The position numbers and the translations under genes were made by a program. The notes beneath the pieces are model-generated. The model did not search any database, was not told where the DNA came from, and was given only the letters and a program-made list of their open reading frames with translations. Below are positions 43,601 through 53,075 of a stretch of DNA of 64,000 nt, piece after piece. The first letter of the stretch is position 1. The number at the start of each line of letters is the position of its first letter. Source of the DNA: G965222335 sp965222335 (lineage in GTDB: Bacteria; Pseudomonadota; Gammaproteobacteria; Pseudomonadales; Halieaceae); assembly GCA_965222335.1 (NCBI GenBank), contig OZ244944.1, forward strand, positions 1,736,001-1,800,000, given 5' to 3'.

Positions 43601-45307
43601 CTAGATAGCGGCGCTGAGGCGCTTGATGGTCACGTTGAGGATCTCGTCGTTCTCGGAGTAGTCCACGGGACAGTCGATCAGGTGGACACCGTCGGTGCTC
43701 AGGCATTGCTCCAGCAGCGGTGCGAGACCCTCGGTGCTCTCTACCCGGTGGCCATGGGCACCGTAGCTTTCCGCGTATTTGACGAAGTCCGGGTTGCCGT
43801 ACTCCAGGCCCCAGTCGGCAAAGCCCATGTTTGCCTGCTTCCAGCGAATCATTCCGTAGGAGCTGTCATTGAGGATCAGGCAGGTCAGGTTCATGCCCAG
43901 GCGCACCGCGGTCTCCAGCTCCTGGCTGTTCATCATGAAACCGCCGTCCCCGCAGATGGCCATGACCTTGCGCCCGGGATGCACCAGGTGCGCAGCCATC
44001 GCCGAAGGCAGGCCGGCGCCCATGGTGGCCAGGGCATTATCCAGCAGCACCGTATTGGAGGCATGGGCGGTGTAGTTGCGCGCAAACCAGATCTTGTACA
44101 CCCCGTTATCCAGGCAGATGATGCCGTCGTCGGGCATCACGCCGCGAATTTCCGCCACCAGGCGCTGGGGGTATACCGGGAACCGCGGGTCGTCCCGGCC
44201 CTCGGCGATGTTGGCATCGTGGTGCTCCTTCACCGCCATCATGCGGCTGAAATCCCAGTCCGGCCGCGGCTGCGCCTCCAGGCCATTGTTGATCTGCCAG
44301 ATCGCATTGGCGATATCGCCGATGACCTCGAGCTGGGGGAAATAGACCGGGTCGACCTCCGCCGAGCGGAAGGACACGTGGATGACCTGGGTGCCCTCGG
44401 AGACTTCCACCGGGTTGGTTTCATGGTGATCCGAGCCGTCCGCCATCCTGCCGTGCTGCATGAAAAACGGGGGCTTCTCGATCACGTCGTGGCCGACGTT
44501 GATAATCAGGTCTGCCGCCTCGATCGCCCGGTGCACGAAATCACCCGCCGACAGCGCGGCACAGCCCATGAACAGGGCGTGGCGCTCGTCGATCACGCCC
44601 TTGCCGAGCTGGGTGGTGACAAAGGGGATGCCGAACTTGTCCACCATCTGGGTCAGCATCTTGCTGGTCAGCTTGCGATTGGCACCGGCACCAATGACCA
44701 GGATCGGCGAGCGCGCCCCGAGGATACGCTCCACTGCGAAGCGAATGGCCTTTTCCTCCGCCACCGGCCGGCGCACGGTGGAGGCGGGGATCGGGTACTG
44801 CTCGGTGTCCTCGTCGGCGATGTCCTCGGGTAGCTCGAGGTGGGCGGCGCCCGGTTTTTCCTCCTCGGCCAGGCGAATCGCCTCGCGCACCCGGCTGGGA
44901 ATGTTATCGCTGGAGACGATCTGGTGCGCATACTTGGTAATGGGGCGCATCATCTCCACCACATCGAGAATCTGGAAACGACCCTGCTTGGACTTCTTCA
45001 CCGGTTTCTGGCCAGTGATCATCAACATCGGCATGCCGCCGAGCTGGGCGTAGGCCGCGGCCGTGGTGAAATTGGTCGCCCCGGGACCCAGGGTCGACAT
45101 GCAGACCCCGGCCTTGCCGGTGAAGCGGCCGTAGGTGGCTGCCATAAAGCCCGCGGCCTGCTCGTGGCGATTCAATATCAGCTTGATCGTTTTCGAGCGT
45201 GAGAGGGAATCCAGCAGGTCCAGGTTCTCTTCTCCCGGGATACCGAAGATGTACTCCACACCCTCCTTCTCGAGGGCCTGGACAAAAAGATCAGATGCCT
45301 TGGTCAT
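43601..45307 (-). CDS. Acetolactate synthase large-subunit-like TPP enzyme
   Basis: A 568-residue thiamine-diphosphate enzyme of the POX/ALS family. It shows the N-terminal catalytic Glu region GIPGEENLDLLD, STLGPGATN, and the TDP-magnesium motif GDGGFMMNSQELETAV with NDSSYGMIRWKQ. No regulatory ilvN/ilvH gene is adjacent, so this is an orphan, possibly the catabolic (AlsS-like) form that makes acetolactate without a regulatory subunit, or an enzyme with another 2-oxoacid substrate. Divergent from the Baeyer-Villiger monooxygenase gene across a 199-base gap in which I see no clear site. Confidence 0.88.
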   Translation of the reverse strand: MTKASDLFVQALEKEGVEYIFGIPGEENLDLLDSLSRSKTIKLILNRHEQAAGFMAATYGRFTGKAGVCMSTLGPGATNFTTAAAYAQLGGMPMLMITGQKPVKKSKQGRFQILDVVEMMRPITKYAHQIVSSDNIPSRVREAIRLAEEEKPGAAHLELPEDIADEDTEQYPIPASTVRRPVAEEKAIRFAVERILGARSPILVIGAGANRKLTSKMLTQMVDKFGIPFVTTQLGKGVIDERHALFMGCAALSAGDFVHRAIEAADLIINVGHDVIEKPPFFMQHGRMADGSDHHETNPVEVSEGTQVIHVSFRSAEVDPVYFPQLEVIGDIANAIWQINNGLEAQPRPDWDFSRMMAVKEHHDANIAEGRDDPRFPVYPQRLVAEIRGVMPDDGIICLDNGVYKIWFARNYTAHASNTVLLDNALATMGAGLPSAMAAHLVHPGRKVMAICGDGGFMMNSQELETAVRLGMNLTCLILNDSSYGMIRWKQANMGFADWGLEYGNPDFVKYAESYGAHGHRVESTEGLAPLLEQCLSTDGVHLIDCPVDYSENDEILNVTIKRLSAAI

Positions 45308-45506
45308 TGGGGCCTGGCTCCGTGTCAGCGATAGAGATGTCCAATGATGCTAGCACAGGCGTGAAAAAGTGCCGGCTCAATTCCACCGGTACGGGAAATC
45401 ATCCAAATGGAGGATGCCGCCGCAGGAGTGTTACCCCAAGCTGTGCGACACTAGAGTGCGACCCCGAGGGGTTGCCAGACAATAACAGCCAGGGACGCCC
45501 GCACCG

Positions 45507-47462
45507 ATGCTCAAGCACCTCAAGGCCAGCGTACAGCCGATCAGCGAAGACGCCGCGTGGATAGACAGCGCCCTGCGCGAGCTCAACCTGCCCGCCCTGC
45601 TGATGTCCATCGTGCACATGACCGGCAGCAGTGACATCCTGCGTCGCGTCCACCCGCCGCGCATGGTGGATGTGGTGGAGGCCGGCGCCGCCACCGAGCC
45701 GCTGCTGGAGGGTGGTTACACCGCAAGCGAGGCCGAGACGATCTACGCCGCGGCCCGGGAAGCCATCGCCGCCTATCGCCAGCGCGGCCGGGAGCTGCCG
45801 GAACTGGAGCCGGCCCTGGTCGATGAGCTCTACCGCTTTATGCTGGACCGCAATCCGGACGATCAGTACCTCGAGTTCGTGCGCGAGGAAATCGCCCTGG
45901 ACGGGATCGACCGCCGCGGCCTGGCGCTGGAGTCCGAGACCCTGCGCGAGCGCGCGGCGGCATTCCCGGTGGTCATCATCGGCGCCGGCATGGGCGGCGT
46001 ATTGGCGGCCATCCGCCTGGGGGAAGCCGGTATCCCCTATACCCTGATCGAGAAGAATCCCGGCATCGGCGGCACCTGGTACGAGAACAAGTATCCCGGC
46101 TGCCGGGTGGACGTGCCGGGGCACAGCTACAGCTACTCCTTCGCACCCAATCACGCCTGGAGCTGCCACTTCCCGCTGGCTGACGAGATCCGCGCCTATT
46201 TCGACCGCTGCGCGCGCGAGTACGGGGTCATTCCCCACACCCGTTTCAACACCGAAGTGCGCGAGGCCCGCTTCGACGAGACCACCCAGACCTGGCAGGT
46301 AGAGGTGACCGACGGCGACGGCGTCACCAGTACGCTCGAGGCGCGCGCGGTGATCAGCGCCGTGGGACAACTCAACCGGCCGCGCCTGCCGGACATCCAG
46401 GGCCTGGACAGCTTCCGCGGCCCCCTGGTGCACTCGGCACAGTGGCCGGATGACCTGGACCTCAACGGCAAGCGGGTGGCGGTCATCGGTTCCGGCGCCA
46501 GCGCCTTCCAGATCATCCCCGAGGTGGCGAAAACCGCGCGGGCACTCACCGTATTCCAGCGCTCGCCGGCCTGGATGTTCCCCAACCCCGGCTACCATAC
46601 CGAGGTGTCAGCGGCCCAGCGCTGGGCCCTGGAAAAACTGCCCTACTACTCCAAGTGGTATCGCTTCTGGCTGTTCTACACCTCGATCGAGGGGGTGTAC
46701 GACAAGACCCTGGTCGACCCGGCCTGGGACAGGCCCGGGGCGGTGAGCGCGGCGAACGATGCCATGCGCGAAGTCCTCGCGGGCTGGATCGACTCCCAGG
46801 TGAACGATCCGGCGCTGCTGGACAAGGTTCTGCCGACCTACCCGCCCTTCGGCAAGCGCATCCTGCAGGATAACGGCAGCTACCTGGCCGCCCTGCAGCA
46901 GGACAACGTGAGTGTGGTGACCGAGGGTATTAGCGCGATCACGCCCGGCGGCGTGCGCACCGCGGACGGCAGCGAACACGCCGTCGACGTCATCGTCTGC
47001 GCCACCGGCTTCCATGCCGACCGCTTTCTCTACCCCATGACCATCGTCGGCCGCGACGGGATCGAGCTCAATCGCCAGTGGTCGGACACCAATGGCCGCG
47101 CCTATCTCGGCATCACCGTGCCCAACTTTCCCAACCTGTTCTGTATCTACGGCCCCAACACCAACCTGGTGGTCGCCGGCAGCATCGCCCACAACGCCGA
47201 ATCCCAGGTGAATTACATCCTGCGCTGTATCCGGCTGCTGCTGGAGCGGGACGCCGCCACCCTGGACTGCCGACGGGCGGTCCACGACGCCTATAACGAG
47301 GAGGTCGACCGGATCAATGCCGGTACTGCCTGGGGCTCGCCGGTGGTGAACAACTGGTACAAGAACGACCAGGGCCGGGTGACCGCCAATCTCCCCTTCC
47401 GGATTATCGACTACTGGCAGATGACCAAGCAGCCGGATCCCGAAGACTATGTGTTTCGCTGA
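45507..47462 (+). CDS. Baeyer-Villiger-type flavin monooxygenase
   Basis: A 651-residue NAD(P)H/FAD enzyme. A first Rossmann motif GAGMGG (159-164), the Baeyer-Villiger fingerprint FRGPLVHSAQWP (303-314) and a second Rossmann motif GSGASA are all present. The 150-residue N-terminal extension is like that of 4-hydroxyacetophenone monooxygenases (about 640 residues), so aryl or cyclic ketones are plausible substrates. Two SDR genes follow in the same direction, which could supply the ketone by oxidising an alcohol. Confidence 0.92.
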   Translation: MLKHLKASVQPISEDAAWIDSALRELNLPALLMSIVHMTGSSDILRRVHPPRMVDVVEAGAATEPLLEGGYTASEAETIYAAAREAIAAYRQRGRELPELEPALVDELYRFMLDRNPDDQYLEFVREEIALDGIDRRGLALESETLRERAAAFPVVIIGAGMGGVLAAIRLGEAGIPYTLIEKNPGIGGTWYENKYPGCRVDVPGHSYSYSFAPNHAWSCHFPLADEIRAYFDRCAREYGVIPHTRFNTEVREARFDETTQTWQVEVTDGDGVTSTLEARAVISAVGQLNRPRLPDIQGLDSFRGPLVHSAQWPDDLDLNGKRVAVIGSGASAFQIIPEVAKTARALTVFQRSPAWMFPNPGYHTEVSAAQRWALEKLPYYSKWYRFWLFYTSIEGVYDKTLVDPAWDRPGAVSAANDAMREVLAGWIDSQVNDPALLDKVLPTYPPFGKRILQDNGSYLAALQQDNVSVVTEGISAITPGGVRTADGSEHAVDVIVCATGFHADRFLYPMTIVGRDGIELNRQWSDTNGRAYLGITVPNFPNLFCIYGPNTNLVVAGSIAHNAESQVNYILRCIRLLLERDAATLDCRRAVHDAYNEEVDRINAGTAWGSPVVNNWYKNDQGRVTANLPFRIIDYWQMTKQPDPEDYVFR

Positions 47463-47517
47463 GCCCGCCTGCGCAGGGCCGACATCCACCGCCGCATGAA
47501 TACCGGAGAATAGAGCT

Positions 47518-48270
47518 ATGGCAGAGTTTCAGGACAAGGTCGCGCTGGTCACCGGCGCCGGTGGCGGGATCGGTCGCGAGGTCGCGCTGCAACTGGCGGC
47601 CGCGGGCGCGCGCGTGGTGGTGGCCGACGTCAACGACGCCGGGCAGCAGACGGCGGCGGCGATTGAGGCTGCCGGCGGCGAGGCCCTGTTCGTGGCCACG
47701 GATATCCGCGACAGCGCCCAGGTCGCTGCGCTGGTTGCACAGGCCGTGGCGCGCTTCGGCGGTCTGGACATCGCGGTCAACAATGCCGGCATCGACCCGG
47801 AGGTCGCCCCCGAAGCCAGCTGGGAAGAGGCCATCCTCGACCAGGTGCTGGCGATCAACCTCAAGGGGGTCTTCCTGTGCATGAAAGAGGAAATCGCGCA
47901 GATGCTGACCCGGGGAGAGGGGCGCATTGTCAATATCGCCTCGGCGGCAGGCGTCACCGGGGTGGCCAACAAACCCGCCTACAGCGCCAGCAAACACGGC
48001 GTGGTCGGTCTCACCCGGGCCGCGGCGTTGCAGTATGCCGCCCGGGGCATCCGGATCAACGCGGTCTGCCCGGGGGCAGTGGATACCCAGATGCTGGACA
48101 ATAACCTCGGCGCCGGCGTCGACAAGGCCATGGTGGGGCACAATCACCCGATTCAGCGCCTTGCCACGGCGGCGGAAATCGCCGCCGCCGTGCTCTGGCT
48201 GTGCGGCGACAGCGCCTCCTACATGGCGGGTCACGCCCTGGTCGTCGACGGCGGCCTCACGGTGCAATAG
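47518..48270 (+). CDS. Short-chain dehydrogenase/reductase
   Basis: A 250-residue classical SDR. Cofactor motif TGAGGGIGREV near residue 12, NNAGI, and the catalytic Ser-Tyr-Lys set (NIASAAG, then YSASKHG). The end DGGLTVQ is usual for FabG-like SDRs. Clustered 55 bases after the monooxygenase with a GGAGAA site before the ATG; probably an alcohol dehydrogenase in the same catabolic route. Substrate not determinable. Confidence 0.92.
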   Translation: MAEFQDKVALVTGAGGGIGREVALQLAAAGARVVVADVNDAGQQTAAAIEAAGGEALFVATDIRDSAQVAALVAQAVARFGGLDIAVNNAGIDPEVAPEASWEEAILDQVLAINLKGVFLCMKEEIAQMLTRGEGRIVNIASAAGVTGVANKPAYSASKHGVVGLTRAAALQYAARGIRINAVCPGAVDTQMLDNNLGAGVDKAMVGHNHPIQRLATAAEIAAAVLWLCGDSASYMAGHALVVDGGLTVQ

Positions 48271-48282
48271 GGAGTCAAAGCG

Positions 48283-49125
48283 ATGCAAGATCTGGACTTT
48301 AGCAACAAGGTGATCCTGGTCAGCGGTGGCGGCGCCGGCATCGGCCGCGCCATCGCCGAGGCCTTTGGGGCCCGCGGCGCCGCGGTCGTGGTTGCCGAAA
48401 TCGACCCGGCACGCTGCAGCGAAACCCGGGAGGCGCTGGCAGCCGCCGGCGTGGATGCGCTGGTCAGCGAGACCGATGTGTGCGACCGGACGCAGGTGGA
48501 AGCCCTGACCGCGCAGGTCCGGGAACGCTTCGGCGGCCTCGACGTGCTGGTCAACAACGTCGGCGACTTTCTCGGGGTGATCAAGCCCTTCGAGTACTGC
48601 GACGATGACGAAATTGACCGGCTCTACGCCAGCAACCTGAAGTCGATGTTCCTGCTGAGTCGTGCCGCGATCCCGCTGCTACGGGCCCGGGCGCCGGGCG
48701 GCAGCATCATCAATATTTCCTCGATCGAGGCGTTTCGCGGCATCCCCATGGCCACTGCCTACAGCGCCTTCAAGCACGCGATCACGGGCTTCACCCGCAG
48801 CCTGTCCCTGGAGCTGGGCCCGGAGGGCATCCGGGTCAACGCGATCGCACCGGAAACCACGGAAACCGCCCAGGTCAGGCCATCCCAGCTGATCGCAGCG
48901 GAGCACCAGGCGCACACCCGACGCTGGATCCCGCTGGAGCGTTTCGGCCGTCCGCAAGACGCCGCGGGCTGCGCCCTGTTTCTGGCCTCGGACCTCGCAG
49001 CCTGGGTCACCGGCGCCACCCTCAACCTGGACGGCGGCGCGCTGGCCGCGGCGGGCTGGTACCGCGACCCCAACGACCTGTGGACCAATGTGCCGGTGGT
49101 GAGCGGCAACGGCTTCAACTTCTGA
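48283..49125 (+). CDS. Short-chain dehydrogenase/reductase
   Basis: A 280-residue classical SDR. Cofactor motif SGGGAGIGRAI, NNVGD, a catalytic Ser-Tyr-Lys set (NISSIEA, then YSAFKHA), and a C-terminus extended by about 25 residues (WYRDPNDLWTNVPVVSGNGFNF). The lengthened tail is reminiscent of SDRs acting on larger substrates. It follows the previous SDR by 12 bases and ends directly before a 15-base tandem array. Confidence 0.92.
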   Translation: MQDLDFSNKVILVSGGGAGIGRAIAEAFGARGAAVVVAEIDPARCSETREALAAAGVDALVSETDVCDRTQVEALTAQVRERFGGLDVLVNNVGDFLGVIKPFEYCDDDEIDRLYASNLKSMFLLSRAAIPLLRARAPGGSIINISSIEAFRGIPMATAYSAFKHAITGFTRSLSLELGPEGIRVNAIAPETTETAQVRPSQLIAAEHQAHTRRWIPLERFGRPQDAAGCALFLASDLAAWVTGATLNLDGGALAAAGWYRDPNDLWTNVPVVSGNGFNF

Positions 49126-49126
49126 G

Positions 49127-49171
49127 CGGACGGCCGCCCCGCGGATGGCCGCCCCGCGGATGGCCGCCCCG
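49127..49171. repeat. 15-base tandem repeat filling the gap between convergent genes
   Basis: Three consecutive units: CGGACGGCCGCCCCG (49127-49141) and two exact copies of CGGATGGCCGCCCCG (49142-49156, 49157-49171). The array occupies every base but one between the stop of the SDR gene (49125) and the stop of the convergent amidohydrolase (49172). Confidence 0.9.
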
Positions 49172-50797
49172 CTACTGCGCGGCTTCCAGCTCCTTGCGTG
49201 CCTGCACCAGCTCGCGCACGTCCTGCAGCAGCATCTGCGCGTCGAACACGATGCCGTCCCTGATCGTGTAGCGGATGCCGCGGGTGCGCTCGAGGCGGCC
49301 ACTGTCACGGTTGAGTTTCAGGTGGCCGGTGCCGTAGAGCACCTTGAAGTTGGCCACCGGGTTCTCGGCCACCAGCACCAGGTCTGCCTTCTTGCCCACT
49401 TCCACGGTGCCGGTCTCATCCGCCAGGCCCAATAGCTGGGCGCCGTTGAGGGTCGCGGACTGCAACACCTCCAGGGGGTGGAAGCCCGCCTCCTGCAGCA
49501 GTTCCAGTTCGCGCACGTAGGCAAAGCCGTACAGCTTGTAGATAAAGCCCGCGTCGGATCCCACCGTGACGCGCCCGCCGGCGTTCTTGTAATCGTTGAC
49601 GAACTGCATCCAGCGCTGGAAATTGCGCTTCCAGGCAATCTCGTCGGCGGTGGTCCAGTCGAAGAAGAAAGAACCGTGCACCGCGGGATTCGGTTCGAAG
49701 GCCCGCGCGATATAGGGCATGGTGTAGTCGTCATGCCACTCCGCCTCGCGGGCGCGCATCACATCCCGGCTGGCCTCGTAAATCGTGAAGGTGGGATCCA
49801 GGGTGAAATCCAGCCCCACCAGCTCGTCGATGGTTGCCTGCCAGCGCTCTGACCCGGGCGCCGCTGCCTGCCGCCAGAGCCGGCCCGCCTCGCCGAAACG
49901 GTCCTGTTCGTTGCTGTAGTTGTAGTCGTAGGGATAATCCTGGATGCGCTGGTCCTCGAACATCGCCTCGGGCAGGCCGTACCAGTGTTCCATGCTGTCC
50001 AGCCCGAGGCGCGCGCTATCGAGCACATTGATCCGGGTGACGGACAGCTGGGCGTGGTGATAGGCGGTTTTCATTCCCAGGTCCTTGGCCTCGGCCATGG
50101 CCGCCTCAATCAGTGCCGGCGACGCCCCCAGGAACTTGATCCCGTCGGCACCGCGTCGATGCACTGTCCTGACCCAATCCCGCGCGGCCTGGGGGGAAGC
50201 CATGGATTCCGGGAACATGGCGTGCACCCGCATCCGCGGCGCCGCGATCTCCCCCGCCTCGCTGCGGGCCTTGTGCTTCAGGGTCCAGCCCAGGCCCATC
50301 ATCGCGCCCACGTCACGCACCGTGGTGACCCCGTGGGCCAGCCAGAGCTTGAGCACGTATTCCGGGTCGGTCAGGGCCCCGGCAGCGGCGTGCGAGGGCG
50401 TGCCGAGGTGGGCGTGGGCATCGATCAGTCCCGGCAGCACATACTCGCCGGCGGCATCGATCACCCGGGTATCCTCGCCCCAGGTTTCCCCCTCGCCGTG
50501 GATACCGGCGGTGCCGCCGCCGCGAATGTCGACGATGCGATCCTGCTCGATCACGATGTCCACCGGCCCCCGGGGCGGGGCGCCGGTGCCGTCCACCAGC
50601 ATCGCGTTGGCGATCACCAGGCGGGCGTAGGGTCCGGCGCTCTCGTCGCCACGGGCCGGCGCCATCGCGGGGGGCGCCACGCCCAGGCTGAGCGCCCTGC
50701 TGATCGCTTCCTCGCCCGGCTCGACCTCGGCCTGAACGCTCGCGGGTGCTGCCACCAGCAAACAGGCGCAGATGGACATCATCGCGGTAATTTTCAA
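49172..50797 (-). CDS. Exported amidohydrolase
   Basis: A 541-residue amidohydrolase-superfamily enzyme (imidazolonepropionase/prolidase-like). Metal motif LIDAHAHLG near the start of the barrel, further histidines in TAYHHAQLS and DSMEHWYG, and the late aspartate in VGSDAGF. It has a signal peptide (KITAMMSICACLLVAAPASVQA). The start is TTG 50797, with GGAGAG 5 bases ahead; the longer open frame has no site. Likely periplasmic. Substrate unknown; relatives act on cyclic amides or dipeptides. Confidence 0.85.
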   Translation of the reverse strand: MKITAMMSICACLLVAAPASVQAEVEPGEEAISRALSLGVAPPAMAPARGDESAGPYARLVIANAMLVDGTGAPPRGPVDIVIEQDRIVDIRGGGTAGIHGEGETWGEDTRVIDAAGEYVLPGLIDAHAHLGTPSHAAAGALTDPEYVLKLWLAHGVTTVRDVGAMMGLGWTLKHKARSEAGEIAAPRMRVHAMFPESMASPQAARDWVRTVHRRGADGIKFLGASPALIEAAMAEAKDLGMKTAYHHAQLSVTRINVLDSARLGLDSMEHWYGLPEAMFEDQRIQDYPYDYNYSNEQDRFGEAGRLWRQAAAPGSERWQATIDELVGLDFTLDPTFTIYEASRDVMRAREAEWHDDYTMPYIARAFEPNPAVHGSFFFDWTTADEIAWKRNFQRWMQFVNDYKNAGGRVTVGSDAGFIYKLYGFAYVRELELLQEAGFHPLEVLQSATLNGAQLLGLADETGTVEVGKKADLVLVAENPVANFKVLYGTGHLKLNRDSGRLERTRGIRYTIRDGIVFDAQMLLQDVRELVQARKELEAAQ

Positions 50798-50958
50798 TTG
50801 ACTCTCCTCGATGCGGGCACTGCTCTCGACAATCCCGCCTGTGTGGCCGGTTTTTGCAGCCAATATAGCACCCCGGACGAGAGCCATCGACAGCGCCGCG
50901 GGGTAGACGTCCCGGCAGGGCGCGTTAAGCTTAGGCTCTCAACTCACAGGAGAGCTTC

Positions 50959-52131
<1,173 letters not shown>

Positions 52132-52144
52132 TTCATTGAACATC

Positions 52145-52162
52145 GGCCGAATGAATTCGGCC
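52145..52162. repeat. Short palindrome GGCCGAAT-GA-ATTCGGCC
   Basis: Perfect 8-base arms (52145-52152 and 52155-52162) around two bases, 14 bases after the dehydrogenase stop, in a convergent gap. It could be a terminator stem without a T-run or a REP-like unit; flanking CATC and CCTACG are like dispersed proteobacterial palindromes. Confidence 0.55.
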
Positions 52163-52219
52163 CTACGCAAGCTGCTCGGGTTGCTGGACGGACAGGCAGT
52201 GATCCCGGGGTGACCGTGG

Positions 52220-53071
52220 TCAGTCAAGGCCGGCCGGCAGCAGCGCATCCCCGAGCACGGTGGCGCCGTCGAGGCTGCGCACCTCGCGCCCGAGGCTGTG
52301 CAGCAGGCGCCGGCTATAGGCGACCTGGTCGTGCAGGCGCAGGCTGCACAGGGCGAGCGCTGCCTCGGCCATGGTTTCCAGGGGCTCTGCCATGTCCGGG
52401 TGGCGCTGCGCAATCTCGCGCACGTACTCGGCACCGGGCGTCAGCACAATGCCCTCGGGGGCCAGGGTGTTCACGCAGACCCCCTCCCCGACCACCTCGT
52501 GGGCCAGGCCCCGGGAATAGCGATTCAGGGCGGCCTTGGTGGCGCCGTAGGCGGCAATCACCTGGGCGGCCAGCGCGGTATCCCGGTAGGGCACCTCGGG
52601 CTGGGAGGACGCCGCGGAGCTGATATTCAGAATCCAGCCCTCACCCCGCTCACGCATGCCCGGCAGGGCCTGCTGCGCCAGGTCCACCGGCGCATTCAGG
52701 TTGAGTTCGAACATCCAGCTGCGCTCGCTGGCGGTGACCGCACTGGGCAGGCCCATGCGCGCGCCCGCGGCGTTGTTGACCAGGATGTCCAGGGGGCCGA
52801 GTTCAGACTCGGCGCGGGCCACCAGGTCGGCCCGCGCCGCCGGATCCGCGAGATCGCAGACCAGGGCCAGCGCCCGCCCCCCGGTGGACTCGATCGCCGC
52901 CACGGCCTCTTCCAGGGTGCCCGGGAGTTTGCCATGGGTGCCGAGCCGGGAGGCGCAAAGCGCCACCGCCGCGCCCTCGGCGGCAAAGCGCTGCGCGATT
53001 GCCAGGCCGATTCCCCGGCTGGCGCCGGTCACCAGGGCGGTGCGCCCACGGAGCAATCCTGTGGCGGCCAT
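52220..53071 (-). CDS. Short-chain dehydrogenase/reductase
   Basis: A 283-residue SDR. Cofactor motif TGASRGIGLAI, NNAAG, and a catalytic set NISSAAS plus YGATKAA. It has a C-terminal extension. ATG 53071 (MAATGLLRGR) lies 4 bases after the deacylase stop, so both form an operon. Relatives with this NNAAG/SSAAS pattern occur in acyl-CoA or steroid catabolism; substrate unknown. Confidence 0.9.
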   Translation of the reverse strand: MAATGLLRGRTALVTGASRGIGLAIAQRFAAEGAAVALCASRLGTHGKLPGTLEEAVAAIESTGGRALALVCDLADPAARADLVARAESELGPLDILVNNAAGARMGLPSAVTASERSWMFELNLNAPVDLAQQALPGMRERGEGWILNISSAASSQPEVPYRDTALAAQVIAAYGATKAALNRYSRGLAHEVVGEGVCVNTLAPEGIVLTPGAEYVREIAQRHPDMAEPLETMAEAALALCSLRLHDQVAYSRRLLHSLGREVRSLDGATVLGDALLPAGLD

Positions 53072-53075
53072 GGCT

